Origin: Cristatella mucedo
Taxonomy: Eukaryota; Bryozoa; Phylactolaemata; Cristatellidae
Direction of reading: 5' to 3'
Assembly (NCBI GenBank): GCA_009760855.2
Contig: WPIO01000031.1
Location: 3,103,001-3,167,000, forward strand
Length of the DNA stretch: 64,000 nt
In this document: piece after piece, positions 35,759-46,284 of the stretch
Position numbering within the stretch: the first letter of the stretch is position 1
Layout: every line of letters starts with the position of its first letter
Position numbers and translations under genes: made by a program
Notes under the pieces: generated by a model
The model's input: only the letters and a program-made list of their open reading frames with translations
Told to the model about the DNA's origin: nothing
Databases searched by the model: none

Positions 35759-35760
<2 letters not shown>
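35436..35760. other. no gene seen
   Basis: An 89-codon minus frame (35429-35698) shows no motif. Confidence 0.5.

Positions 35761-35829
<69 letters not shown>
35761..35829. repeat. (CT)n microsatellite
   Basis: About 69 bp of uninterrupted CT. Confidence 0.96.
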
Positions 35830-35833
<4 letters not shown>

Positions 35834-37514
35834 GCAGTGCACGTGTGTCTATTGATATCTTTTGAAGAGACGTTATGCATCTCTTCTAGAAAATCCTCTA
35901 TTAGCAGAAGACAACAGTTGACCAATCTTGTATCCTACATGCTTTGCTTATCAGTGCATGATTGAGAGAGTATTACTAACAGCCGCTGTGTAAGTTTTTC
36001 GAGTGCTTTGCTATGTCTGTCTTAGCATAATAATTTCGTACTACTGCCTACTTGAGAGTTTAGAAATACTAGATGAAGTTTCCATGGTGTGCAATCCGGA
36101 AGAGCTATTATTATTATTACTCCTATTACTGACTTTTTGAGCTGTTAAGCTTGGCTTAATATGGCGTGCAGTTGGCATCTATCCGCTGAAGGGCTCAGGC
36201 TAAGAAAGTGGCTCACTTGTCGCTACGTGACGGAGCTCTGATCCTGGAACTAGGAGCACAGTTTGACGCGAAGAAATGAAGAAAAATTCTTCACGCACAC
36301 ATACGTAACGTTGAGAATTAAGCATGCTCCTTGGAAACACAGCCCTATTCATTGATCTATATAGTCTCAGTGCGCACCACATGTACAGTTTTTTCTATCC
36401 TTACAGGCAATGTTCTTTACCAGTATCTCTTACGGATATATATACATTCTAAATGTATGCTCGCCATCGCGGCCTTCCAGTACTGAATGGTTTTTCTCAA
36501 GTGTCTCACAGCCCGCACATATCATCACCCAGAGTGCATCTCTTTAGGTTATTGTTAACCGGGATACGTCGATACGGTAGCTGGGTGATGGCTTGGTGGG
36601 TGGTGCGGCCGCTTCTGCTGCTGCTGCAGGCGCCGTCGCCGCAGCCGCCGCCGCTGCTGCCTGGCTTTTCCGGCAAAGAGCTCTGCCAGCAGCGGTTGGT
36701 CACGTAAACACGTGCACTGCACTGCCCTCGGCGGTCAGCACTCTTTGTCAGGAGTGTGGCGGCGTCTGAGGCAGACGCCGTCTCGAGCGGCCTTGACCGA
36801 AGCCCGCCATGTGGCGCTGTGGCCGAATCCGCTCTGCTGCTCGGAAAGGGTGTCCAAAATGGCAGGTGACTCATTTGCAATGCTCGGAGCTCTGCCAGAG
36901 AACTTCAGAAGGTGAGCCTAGTGCTTCGCCTAATTAAAATGCCACCCCAGAGGCAGGCAAATCAGCTGAAGAAGCTCCACGAGGCCGCTGTACAAGATAA
37001 TTATTCTATGCATATTCTCAAAATCAATAGGATAGAATTCCCATCCTCGCAGTGTCGACTCGCCTCGGGATCCGTGACTTAGGCACTCGATGAGGCATGA
37101 TTTATCAAAGGCAAAAGCAGCAACGGGCAGTAACGTTGCCGCTCTGAAGCCGCCGCCACAAAGCTAACTGCTTCTTGTCTTGCTTGCTTCGATCAGTTTC
37201 GGTGGAAACGCTCCAAATGCCAAACGACGCTAATCAGATTGCAGGCGTGCTAGACTAATATGCCCGCACAAAACATGTAAGGCCAAACAGTCAAGAACAT
37301 TCTGCCACAGCGAAATTTTGCTTGTATATCTCCTATTGATTTAGCTTCAACTCTCGCCTACCCGGTGGCTAAAACTGGTCACTAATTCAGTCTCTCTTCA
37401 GTGTATCTGATTGCTAAATTTGCAAATCGGTTAGCTGCGTATACACAATTACCTGCAGTGCCAGCATATACTAGAATATAGAATATTAGATAAGATAGCT
37501 CAATCATCGAGGGA
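35830..37514. other. no confirmed gene; possible short coding exon at 36859-36911
   Basis: Mostly unrecognised. An ATG in good context at 36859 opens MAGDSFAMLGALPENFR and runs into a consensus splice donor AAG|GTGAGC at 36911/36912, in a moderately GC-rich stretch (36600-36910) with CTG/CCG triplets. It could be a first coding exon of an unknown plus-strand gene; no second exon was found. Confidence 0.3.
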
Positions 37515-37890
37515 CCAACGGATGGATCATATTTCTGGCGGGTGGGGGCGGGCGGGCGTCGGGCGGACGGACGGGCAGACAGACGGATGCATGCAGGCAC
37601 GCAAGCATGCATGCATTCCTGGATGGATGCAAGCCTAGATATATGCATGCTTTCTTAGATGGGTGCATATATGATGCATTAACGGATGCATGGTTGGATT
37701 GATGTTCGCGTCCATGGATGAGTTGCTGGATGCATGAATGCGTGCATTGGTGCATTGATGCATGCATAGACGGATGCATGCATAGATGGATGTCTGCACG
37801 GATGGCTGGATCGACGCATGCATGCGTGCATGCATCAGTTTGGTTGAATGATGGACGAATGGGTGTATGGATTGACGGACGGACAGACGC
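37515..37890. repeat. degenerate GGAT/TGCA tetranucleotide satellite
   Basis: About 375 bp of imperfect GGAT, GCAT and ATGC tetranucleotides on the plus strand, with more GGAT/GGAC repeats at 38390-38500. All frames are open by chance (poly CMH/DAC-type peptides). Confidence 0.85.
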
Positions 37891-38387
37891 ATTGTTACAA
37901 GCGTATGCGGCTTCCACCTCCGGTCAGAACTAGGCCGAAAACGCAGCGCTTGTGACGGTGCTAGTCTCAGCCGATGCATGACGAATACCGGTGACGACTG
38001 AACCTTGTATCACGGCTAGTCACTTGTAGGTGCTGCACCAATGTACGCATGTATGCCGGCAGTAGCAAGAACACGGCAGCGACGAAGTGCGCTCATACCT
38101 TGAAACATCAAGTCTGTATCCATAATTCAGATATGTCTATATGGCACCAACGGATGATTACAGGCGTTCAACAGCGGCAATGACATACACCAACGGTCTG
38201 TGTCCCAGAGCTTCAATCAGCTCCAATGTCAATATATCGAGTCTCGAATCCTGACTGCCCTCTTATCTCATGGCCCCGGCTTTCTTTTTTTATGGCCTCG
38301 ACGATAAACCATCGTGTAATTGCATAATCGCTAATAATAATTATCCTCCGTAATCCGGCTGGTTTAACTGGAACTACCGTTTCAGCA
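37891..38387 (+). repeat. unclassified interspersed repeat U1, copy 2 (about 497 bp)
   Basis: Full-length match to copy 1: TTCCACCTCCGGTCAGAACT, GACTGAACCTTGTATCAC, GGATGATTACAGGCGTTCAA, CGATAAACCATCG, CCGGCTGGTTTAACTGG. It is embedded between two blocks of the GGAT satellite (37515-37890 and 38390-38500), as if inserted into it. Confidence 0.78.
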
Positions 38388-40690
38388 CGAACGGACGGAC
38401 AGACTCATGGACAAACAGATGCAAGCACGGAAGGATGGAATGATGGATGGGTGGATGAATGGAAGTATAGAAGAATGGGTGGACAAACAGGTAGAGATAC
38501 ATTAGACAGCTAGAGAGATCGTGCTGCTTGAAGTGCGGAGAAATCCCGGATGTCTACTTTCGCAAAGTCGCAGATCCGGCTATCGGTTCGCTTCGTCTTC
38601 GCATTGCACTTCATCCTCGTGACTTGTTTCAGACTATTCGATGGGGGCTCTCTTTCTCGCTATTCGTAAACGACATCTATTTTAAGTTATGGATGTTCTC
38701 TTCTGGCCTTTGCGAATCTGTTTATTTGTTCTCTCGTTCACTTTTACTTATTTTCCCCGGCATCAGACGGTTCTCGTTATTTTTCCTGCCGGCATCTAGA
38801 TCATGTTTACCGTGTGCCGTAGAAAACACTCAATCGTTGACGTTTTTTGTAATGGGCGAAGACTGGGTATGTCTTCCCACGCAGTAGCTTTTGGTGAAGG
38901 CTTGGTGGTTGTGAATTTCCGGTTGCCATTTGCCGGGGCTCTCATTCTTCCGCTTGCACTCTTTCACTGGGTAGCTTCACCGCCTCTTTGTATTCTCATC
39001 GCCCTTGTCGGGCACCGACCGGCCTGGTTAGCCGCTACTCCGCTGCGCTTCTGGAAACTGCACACAGCGAACAAACCGCGTTTCGCGCTCCCTAGTTGAA
39101 GTCATCGTGACAGTCTCAACGGCACACACCGCTGTTGGCGGCTCTTAGCAAGTACCTTAAGAGAATGAAATCTATCCTGGCGCTATACAGCACCTTGTCC
39201 GAAAAGTAATAACCAGGCCTAATGACAGATAAGGCAGAATGCTTAGAAAAGCATGAAAAATGAGAAAAAGTTCGCAAGACCACATTCAGGAACTCGGGCT
39301 CGTCTGACTCCTGGTTTGGTGACAATCAAAACAGACGAGGTCACTGAGGCGGAAAGGAAAAAGGGGAGCTGAGTGAAAGCTTCGCGGAACGAGCGAAGAA
39401 CGCTTCTCGCTGTCCTTGCTTCTCTGCCTTAGCGGCGATTCATGCTGATCTCTATTTGCTGCCTGTTCGCATATTTTAAGCACTTTAGGAATAGCGCGCA
39501 TCACAATCTTAATTCGTATTTTGAAGCAACGACACGCTAGTCCAGCCGCGATCTCAGATGCGAAGGTAAGCTGCCCTCGTGCGGGACGCGTTGTGACGTA
39601 TTTCCCGTGGACTGCACATCGGGTTAGGCTATCGTCTGAATGCCTGCGAGCATTGGAGGTGGCTCAAACAGGTTTTGTAGCCTCGTCTTGAGGCCCCTGG
39701 CCGGTCAGATTCGCTCTCTCGAGACTGATGCCAGAGGCTTAGGACGGATTTGCATTGATATGCGAAATACCTTGTCCTGAGCTGCCGCACACATTTGCAA
39801 TAACGGCTTTGCTTCCGTCCTGCCCTTGCACGAAATCGATGCCTGATTGTGAGCCATTAGAATAATGAGATGAATTCCGGCGACGATTGCTTTCAAAGTA
39901 ATGCCGCGCCTTAGCTTACTCGAAGCCCCCCCCCCCCGCTCCTCGCACAAAGACGTGTCGCGGCGTCGCTCTCAGAATGCTGCTGCTGCTGCTACGATCG
40001 TGGTGGCGTCGCCGTTACACTGCGCCGCGACCGTCGCTCGAGGCGTCGCCGTCAGATTTTTTAGACGCTCGTCTTCCTAACGTGACCAAATCCTTACCGC
40101 CTTGGCTGCAGCAGCCGAACGCGGATTCGCTGAGGCGGCTGCACTCGCCCGTGAGCTTCGGAGGGGGCCGCTTAAGAGACGCTCTCGTGCCAGAAGTAAA
40201 AGTAAAATAAAAGCTGCGCTCGCTCGGCTTGGGAGATGGTTTCAGCTCACATCAGCGGGGCAGCAGCAGCGGTCCGGCGCGCCTGTCGGAGGCGCCGCCG
40301 TCGCTGCGGCAGACAGCCTCGAGTAGAGAGCTCAGTAGACAACTCGAACGGATCAGCATGGCGAGTCGTCGGTCGTCGTCAGAGACAGTTCTGCATGCCA
40401 TTTCAGCCGCTGCAGCGCCGTCAGTGAAACCGCGATACGTAGTACGCCAGTGAATCCGCGATACGTACTGGATTCTTCGCCTGCGACACCGATAGCAAGC
40501 GGCCGATTATTATTCCGTTTCTAATTAAGATCTAAAAGGCAGTTCGGCTGGTGAAAGCTACTTCTTTGCAAGGTTTGTCCTTCTTTCGAACGACGACTCG
40601 GTCTTGCTGTTTTTGAAGCTATGCTATCTCTATGTGCTACGTAGTTTGCATAAGAATTGTCCTCGCTGCTGTAGAGCAGCCGCGAGCCCC
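38388..40690. other. no recognised gene; CpG islet at 39950-40450
   Basis: 38528-39099 has open frames of 98-119 codons without a motif. 39950-40450 is CpG-rich with alanine/arginine-rich artefact frames. A poly-C run is at about 39927-39936. Confidence 0.45.
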
Positions 40691-40942
40691 GCAGCGCTTC
40701 TACGTCACGGAGCAGCGCTTCTACGTCACGGAGCAGCGCTTCTACGTCACGGAGCAGCGCTTCTACGTCACGGAGCAGCGCTTCTACGTCACGGAGCAGC
40801 GCTTCTACGTCACGGAGCAGCGCTTCTACGTCACGGAGCAGCGCTTCTACGTCACGGAGCAGCGCTTCTACGTCACGGAGCAGCGCTTCTACGTCACGGA
40901 GCAGCGCTTCTACGTCACGGAGCAGCGCTTCTACGTCACGGC
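40691..40942. repeat. 21-bp minisatellite, 12 near-identical units with CRE-like core
   Basis: Twelve head-to-tail 21-bp units, each containing AGCGCTTCTACGTCACGG; the last unit differs only at its final base. Every unit carries TACGTCA (reverse TGACGTA), close to a CREB/ATF half site, and AGCGCT, a palindrome. Because 21 is a multiple of three, heptapeptide repeats (such as YVTEQRF, LLRHGAA and DVEALLR) appear in several frames on both strands; none is supported as a gene. Confidence 0.97.
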
Positions 40943-42379
40943 GCGTCCTGGCGAAACTAAACGGGAGACGACATCTTGTAAAGCCCGAAAAGACTGAAAT
41001 GTTTCCTGCCGATGAAGAAATGCCAACGAAGCGCGTGCACCGCGATGATGAGCTACGCTGGCTAGCGCACGCACACCGAAAGCTGCTTGGACGTTGAGTG
41101 AGTACACCGCCGAGAGAACTCTCCAGCATGGCACCCGCGCATGGCTTAGAGGTCCGCGCTACGTTCACGCCTCGACATGAGTTATGCGTTTAGTGGCAAT
41201 CCCTAACGGTCTCAATCGCGTCCACTGCAGACGGCCTCGAACTGCGGACAATCTTTCTCGTAAGACAAGACTCCCAACTTCCTCTACATATGCACGATTG
41301 TCGTTGGCGAAATTAATCGAATGCTCGGAGGTGGCTTCGGTCGGTTCATCTAGACCGAGCTGGTCACGTGACCACAATCCACCCTTCGATTCCGAGTGCT
41401 TTGATTCGCCGGCACGATATATTTTGACCGGTCGCCTCTTCTAGTCACTCTTGTCGGGGAAGCGACGGCTTTGTGGTTGTTGCTGTATGTCAAAACTTTT
41501 CGAGCTCATTTCTAATCATCCTGGCTTCCAAGTAACTAAGGAAATGGCTGGCAAGTAACTAAGGTAGTGGCTTGCTACCCGCGCGCCACCGAAATAACGC
41601 ATCGCGCGGGCTATTCTCGCCATCACTTACGCAAAATCTTTCGGTCCTCTCTTTCCTACATTTTAGACCAAATTTTAATGCCAATAAATCCCATCAAAAG
41701 CTGCTGCCGAAAAAGGCTATAAACTTGCGTGCTCCTCATTGTGTGAGCCTATTTGTTCGTAAACTGCTCGTGCTATCTCTGAACAGTTGATAAGTTCCAT
41801 TTCAGTAAATTTAATGTCCTTAGAAAGGGGTTCAATTCTCCTGAGGCGCTTTATAAATCTTTCACTATGTCACTATACGATCGTCAAGTAATTTGTACCA
41901 TATACTGTTGTCTCTACCCGTAGGGCGCCCACCAGAAGTCGTCGGGGCCAAGATCGGCACCCTATAAATCCCCGATTGCGTCGATTCGCCACCACTGACC
42001 TCGTACGCTCGCACACGATTTCCGGCTAGTCGCTAGAAAGCGTCGCCTTAAGCTGCGTTCACGCAGCAGACTTTCCTCCTAAATGGGCACAGATTGCGCA
42101 CCGATTTCCCACAGATTTGGGCTACTACGCCACCATACGTCACCACATTTAAGGGAGAGAAGCCAAGTCTTCAAACTCTCATGAAGCAGAATTTGCTTTT
42201 ACTTTTTTGGCTGGTCCAGTCGACCAATCAAAATTCCGGGGCTCGTCAACTACACCCTACGGCCAAAATAAAAATGGCTGCCGTTTGTAGGCTCGAGGTG
42301 TTCAGAGCAAGTCTATGAATATGGGATGCTTATGCATTATACCCAAGGCTTAAGCATTTTCCCCAAGGCTTAAGCAAGC
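40943..42379. other. no recognised gene; LINE tail at 41812-41866
   Basis: Frames of 60-86 codons only, without motifs. At 41812-41866 (plus strand) ATGTCCTTAGAAAGGGGTTC and AGGCGCTTTATAAAT resemble the LINE 3' hairpin, with no recognisable body. Confidence 0.5.
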
Positions 42380-42478
42380 GGCCAGGCCAACGGCCGCTGC
42401 GCGGCGCGTGCCAGCGGCCGTGCTCGCAGTGCTGCATCGCTCCTCTCTTCTGCGCATGCTCGCCGGCGCTCTTCCTGA
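42380..42478. repeat. 99-bp repeat U3, copy 1
   Basis: Identical to 44873-44971 at 98 of 99 positions (one C/T difference). It contains an 8-bp inverted repeat GGCCGCTG...CAGCGGCC. The flanks differ. Confidence 0.93.
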
Positions 42479-43892
42479 GGTGGCGATATCGGATTCTACG
42501 ATTCTACGTAGAATATACCGTGCGTTAATTTATCCAAGCCACCAACGAACTCGGGACGGCGCACATTACAGCGAATTATGATTCTACGCAAAAAAACGTA
42601 AATGGCTGCCGATTACGTGGATGGAGGTGTCTGGTACCCTAGCTTTGACGGACGCTTTGAGGTAGGAAGTGGTCGTTCTTCCTGAGCCGGTTACAGCTAC
42701 TGTGGACCATGTGACTGCCGCAACTTGCATTGAGGCGGCGGCTGCTACTGCTGAGGTCATTGAGCGCTTCTCCAATGCTGGACAAGCTGTTCTCCTTCAC
42801 TGCGAGCCTGTCAGGCGCTCTGAGCGTCGGTCGGCCATGACTCTCCTTAGCGCGTTTTTGTCTCCTTGGAAGCGCTTCTTTTCCTGGAACTGTGAGCCTG
42901 CTCCCTCGCCACTTGCCAGACGATGAAGAGCGGAGCTTTAGCTGCGTAGCATCCGGGTACGTAGCTGCATGCTGCATACCGCTACTGCACGACGTTGGAG
43001 AGGACAAGCTGCTACCTAGGTCGGAATCTTAGCGTCTTCATGACGATTCCTCTTCGCGCTTGAGGTGACTAAAGGAGACTTCTTCTCGCGCGCGCGTTAT
43101 AATGTCCACGTGACTTTTTCTGCCACGATACCCTTGACTTTGCAGCCTAGTGAATGCAATGCCATCGTGTTTAAGTACGCGAATGTCGACCACTTTCGAG
43201 CGGTTACGACCACGCAAAGGTTGCTGAATTGGCGTGTCGTAAAAGCAGATGCAAGGAACTTCTTGTTCCGTTGACGTAACTTAACTGCTCATTGACTTAC
43301 GAAAGGCTGCCAGTGCGCCTACGTTTCTTAGAGCCGATGAACACCGGAAATTGTGCCCGATCATGTCCCGCGGACTGTCTAACTGAAATAAGTCACAGCT
43401 GCCAGTGCAACGCGAGGCATGGAGGTCTGATCCTCCCTGCATCGATATGTGCACCAATCTAGCTCCAGTGAAAGATCGTTTCCGATCTCTACTACGGTAG
43501 CACTGCGGCTAAAGGTGCGCACTCAACTGTCTCCAGCCAAGTGAAGTGCTTACGAGCTGAACGCACAGGGAAAGCCGAGTGTTCTGGAGAAGCTTTGATG
43601 CCCAGTTCGTTGGTTTGGCCAACTACTGGCGGAAATGTGAAGCCAAAACAGTCACAGTGAACACTTTGAGGAAGTCTCCTGAAAATATCCTAGTTATTAA
43701 ATGGCGCAAGAGCCGAGCAAGCTGGCGATGCCGAAATTTCGCACCGGCCATAGTTGGACATTCGGTTTTTGTTTTCATTGTTATGGCCGGGGACGGCATT
43801 TTTTCAAGGTGGAGGTATTATATTCAAGGTGGTGGTAGTGAAACGGCGGCCAGCTAAATCAACCAGATTATAACTAATATCCATATTTTGTC
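42479..43892. other. no recognised gene
   Basis: Open frames at 42584-43007 (minus, up to 122 codons) and 43579-43857 (plus) have no motif I can name. Confidence 0.45.
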
Positions 43893-44345
43893 ACACCGGA
43901 ATCGTAACGGCTACGAACCGATCATACGATAGTTTATGGCCGAAGCCACCGCATCGAAGCCGACGCCGTGAGTGCTCCGTCTCTGCAGTTGGCCTAAGAA
44001 TTTGAGCTGATTTGAGCTGTAGGGTCCACGGAGCCGCTGCTGTACATTATCGCCACAGGCGAAAGCCCGTAACCCTCCGCTGCTGTCAAAGAAATGTGTC
44101 TCTACATCGTGGATATGCACTTGCTATGTTAAGGCATGAGCGTTCGTCGTCGCTGCCGCGTTCCTGCTACTGCCGCCGTACCTGCATGCATCGGTGCAGC
44201 ACCTACAAGTCGCTAGCCTAGATACAAGGTTCAGGCGTCGCCAGCATCCGTCGCGCTTCGGCCGAGACACGCTACGGCCACTACGATCGCAGCGTTTGCA
44301 GCCTCGTTCTGACCGGACGCGGAAGCCGCTGCAGCCAGTTTGTAC
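43893..44345 (-). repeat. unclassified interspersed repeat U1, copy 3 (about 453 bp, inverted)
   Basis: The reverse complement aligns with copies 1 and 2: CTTCCGCGTCCGGTCAGAAC, GACGCCTGAACCTTGTATC, TAGCGACTTGTAGGTGCTGC, CCGATGCATGCAGGTA and AGCGGAGGGTTACGGG. More CpG-rich than copies 1 and 2, so perhaps less decayed. The 93-codon minus frame inside it is not conserved in the others. Confidence 0.75.
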
Positions 44346-45786
44346 CAAGGAGGCGCTGGCACCGCAAATAGAGTCCTCGTGACTTCCTGACCGTGTCTGA
44401 CTCATCTACCGATAACGTCTCGCAGCATCGATTAATTGCGCGCGCGCGAGCGCAGCTCTGCGGCCGCGCTCCGTTTTGGCGTTTTCCCTAGGCGGCCATT
44501 AAGTCGCCGAGAGGCGGTGGCGAACGTATTGACGTTTGCAACGCGTACCTAATCGAACGTGTCGGCCAGAAGCCGGCCAAGCTCGGCAGCTCCATCCGCG
44601 TCGCTCTGCGCGCTGAAGATTAAACCGCGATAGTCAATATATCAGTTCGTCATTATTTGCAGAGAAAATATGTGGCGAGCGCAATCGCAATGCCGAACTG
44701 CCAAAATGCATGCCAGCACGAACAAATCACGCTTCGCCTACCACCATCCCCCGCCGCCACCGCAGCTTAAGCGCGCCTCCCTCTATTGCCACCCCAGCCT
44801 CCCGTCCGCCATCGTACTAAAACGTGCCACCGCGTGCGACCGGACTGCTTCCGGCGGTTTCTATTCGTCGACGGCCAGGCCAACGGCCGCTGCGCGGCGC
44901 GTGCCAGCGGCCGTGCTCGCAGTGCTGCATCGCTCCTCTCTTCTGCGCATGTTCGCCGGCGCTCTTCCTGACGCCGGCGCTCTTCCTGACTTCGCGCGCT
45001 GCTAGCGGTTGTGAAGCCCGCTTTAACTTGCGATTGTCTTGTTCGCGCTGCTTGAGTAAATGCTGCCACTGAGGGGGCTGAGCCGTCGCCTCGTCGCTCT
45101 TAGCTGTCTCGCCGCAAGTACACGTGCGAGGGTGCGGTCAATTCCCTCAAGATGAGCGCGCCGCCGCCGGCCGCTGCTGGCGCTTTTACCGCTGGCCGCC
45201 TTAGTTGGCGTCGTTTGTTTGCGCCGCATCTTTCCCATCCGCAATTTTGCGGTCAGCAGTCGGTACGATGCCTGAGCGCGACGGCGGCGCTTTGATGCTA
45301 GCGACGAACGCTGACTCGGCGGACTCGCACTGCTTGCGCTTTCGCTACCGGGCTCGCACGTACATGCGCAGCGGCCGGCTCGCGCATTCAATGTCGAGCG
45401 CGCGAGTTTCGCGAGCTCGACATTGGGCTAGAAGCGATCGACAAAATTACAGCCGCGCGACTCTTTCCGAGAAACTAGAGCAGCAACTTAAAACGTTCTA
45501 GAAGCTAGAGGCGGAAGTTTGAGGAAGTCGGTGATGTAGAGAAGCTCCCGGAAAGTGTCGATGGGCTCTCTTGGAGGTTCGGAAAGTTCTGGGTCTGGAT
45601 TATGCATAGAAAAATGTTTGGAAGCGTTAGCTCAAATAATGACTACTTTTAATCCCCTCAAAAAATGTCTTTTACATGAACTAACAGGTCCAGTTGGTCG
45701 GTCGTTGCATTGGATGCGTCGGTGGGTGCACAGAGAGTGGAGTTTTACCCATTCTAATGAGATGAGGGATCGAGGCGGGTCGAGGA
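44346..45786. other. CpG islet (44400-45480), no recognised gene
   Basis: CpG-rich DNA with overlapping arginine/alanine-rich frames on both strands. It contains the second U3 copy at 44873. A 95-codon plus frame at 45555-45842 shows no motif. Confidence 0.45.
44873..44989. repeat. 99-bp repeat U3, copy 2, with an extra 18-bp tandem unit
   Basis: Bases 44873-44971 match 42380-42478 at 98 of 99 positions; the final CGCCGGCGCTCTTCCTGA is then repeated once more in tandem (to 44989). Confidence 0.93.
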
Positions 45787-46284
45787 TGAGAGTCGGGAAT
45801 TCCTCCGAGATGGTTCACGTTCGTCATTCGCGACGAGAGTAGAGCAAGCACGTGTATATTGACAGGTTTATATACAGTCATACAGCAGACGGCAGCTGTG
45901 TTCGGCGAGGCGTTGCAGCAGCCCAACGAATTGCCGCGACGGCCTGAAGTCTGCAGCCGTTCAAGGTCGTCTCAAAGTCCACGGGTTCATGGTCTTCTCA
46001 AAGTCCACGCGAGTGAGGCGTTGTCTAACTAGTGAGCTTACTTCGGAGCGAGAGAAGACGGCAGCCACCGGTGACGCAGATGAGGCGGCGGCGGAGAGAG
46101 GAGGCGACATCGGAGGGAGGTGCGTGTAAAGATAAATAGTGTCGGTCATAGTACTGCACGCCTTGGTTTAAGGCCAAAATTTCTATAACAAAATGTAAAT
46201 TGTTAAAATTGACAAGCTGTAACTTTGTTGTGTCTAGCCTGTAACTTACGTGACGCCGAATAATGAAGTCGCCTACTCCTGACA
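45787..46284 (-). mobile_element. possible solo LTR (Gypsy-like), 498 bp
   Basis: On the minus strand it begins TGTCAGGAGTAGGCG and ends GACTCTCA, so it has TG...CA termini, and it contains a TATATAA box (45868-45874) followed by GCTTGCTCTACTCTCGTCGC, the layout of a Gypsy-type LTR promoter and leader. An internal 24-bp near-repeat (GTGGACTTTGAGAAGACC and GTGGACTTTGAGACGACC) is at about 45964-46009. I found no second LTR, no internal retroviral-type domain and no target duplication, so the call is tentative. Confidence 0.35.

Noticed and set aside
37504..37979. Cys/His-rich protein frames (repeating CMH, HACM patterns)
   Set aside because: Produced by the GGAT/TGCA tetranucleotide satellite.
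40691..40942. CRISPR array
   Set aside because: Units are contiguous 21-mers without spacers, in a eukaryotic genome.
40521..41168. Repeat proteins with LLRDVEA or YVTEQRF heptads
   Set aside because: The period of 21 keeps frames open on both strands; the array is a minisatellite.
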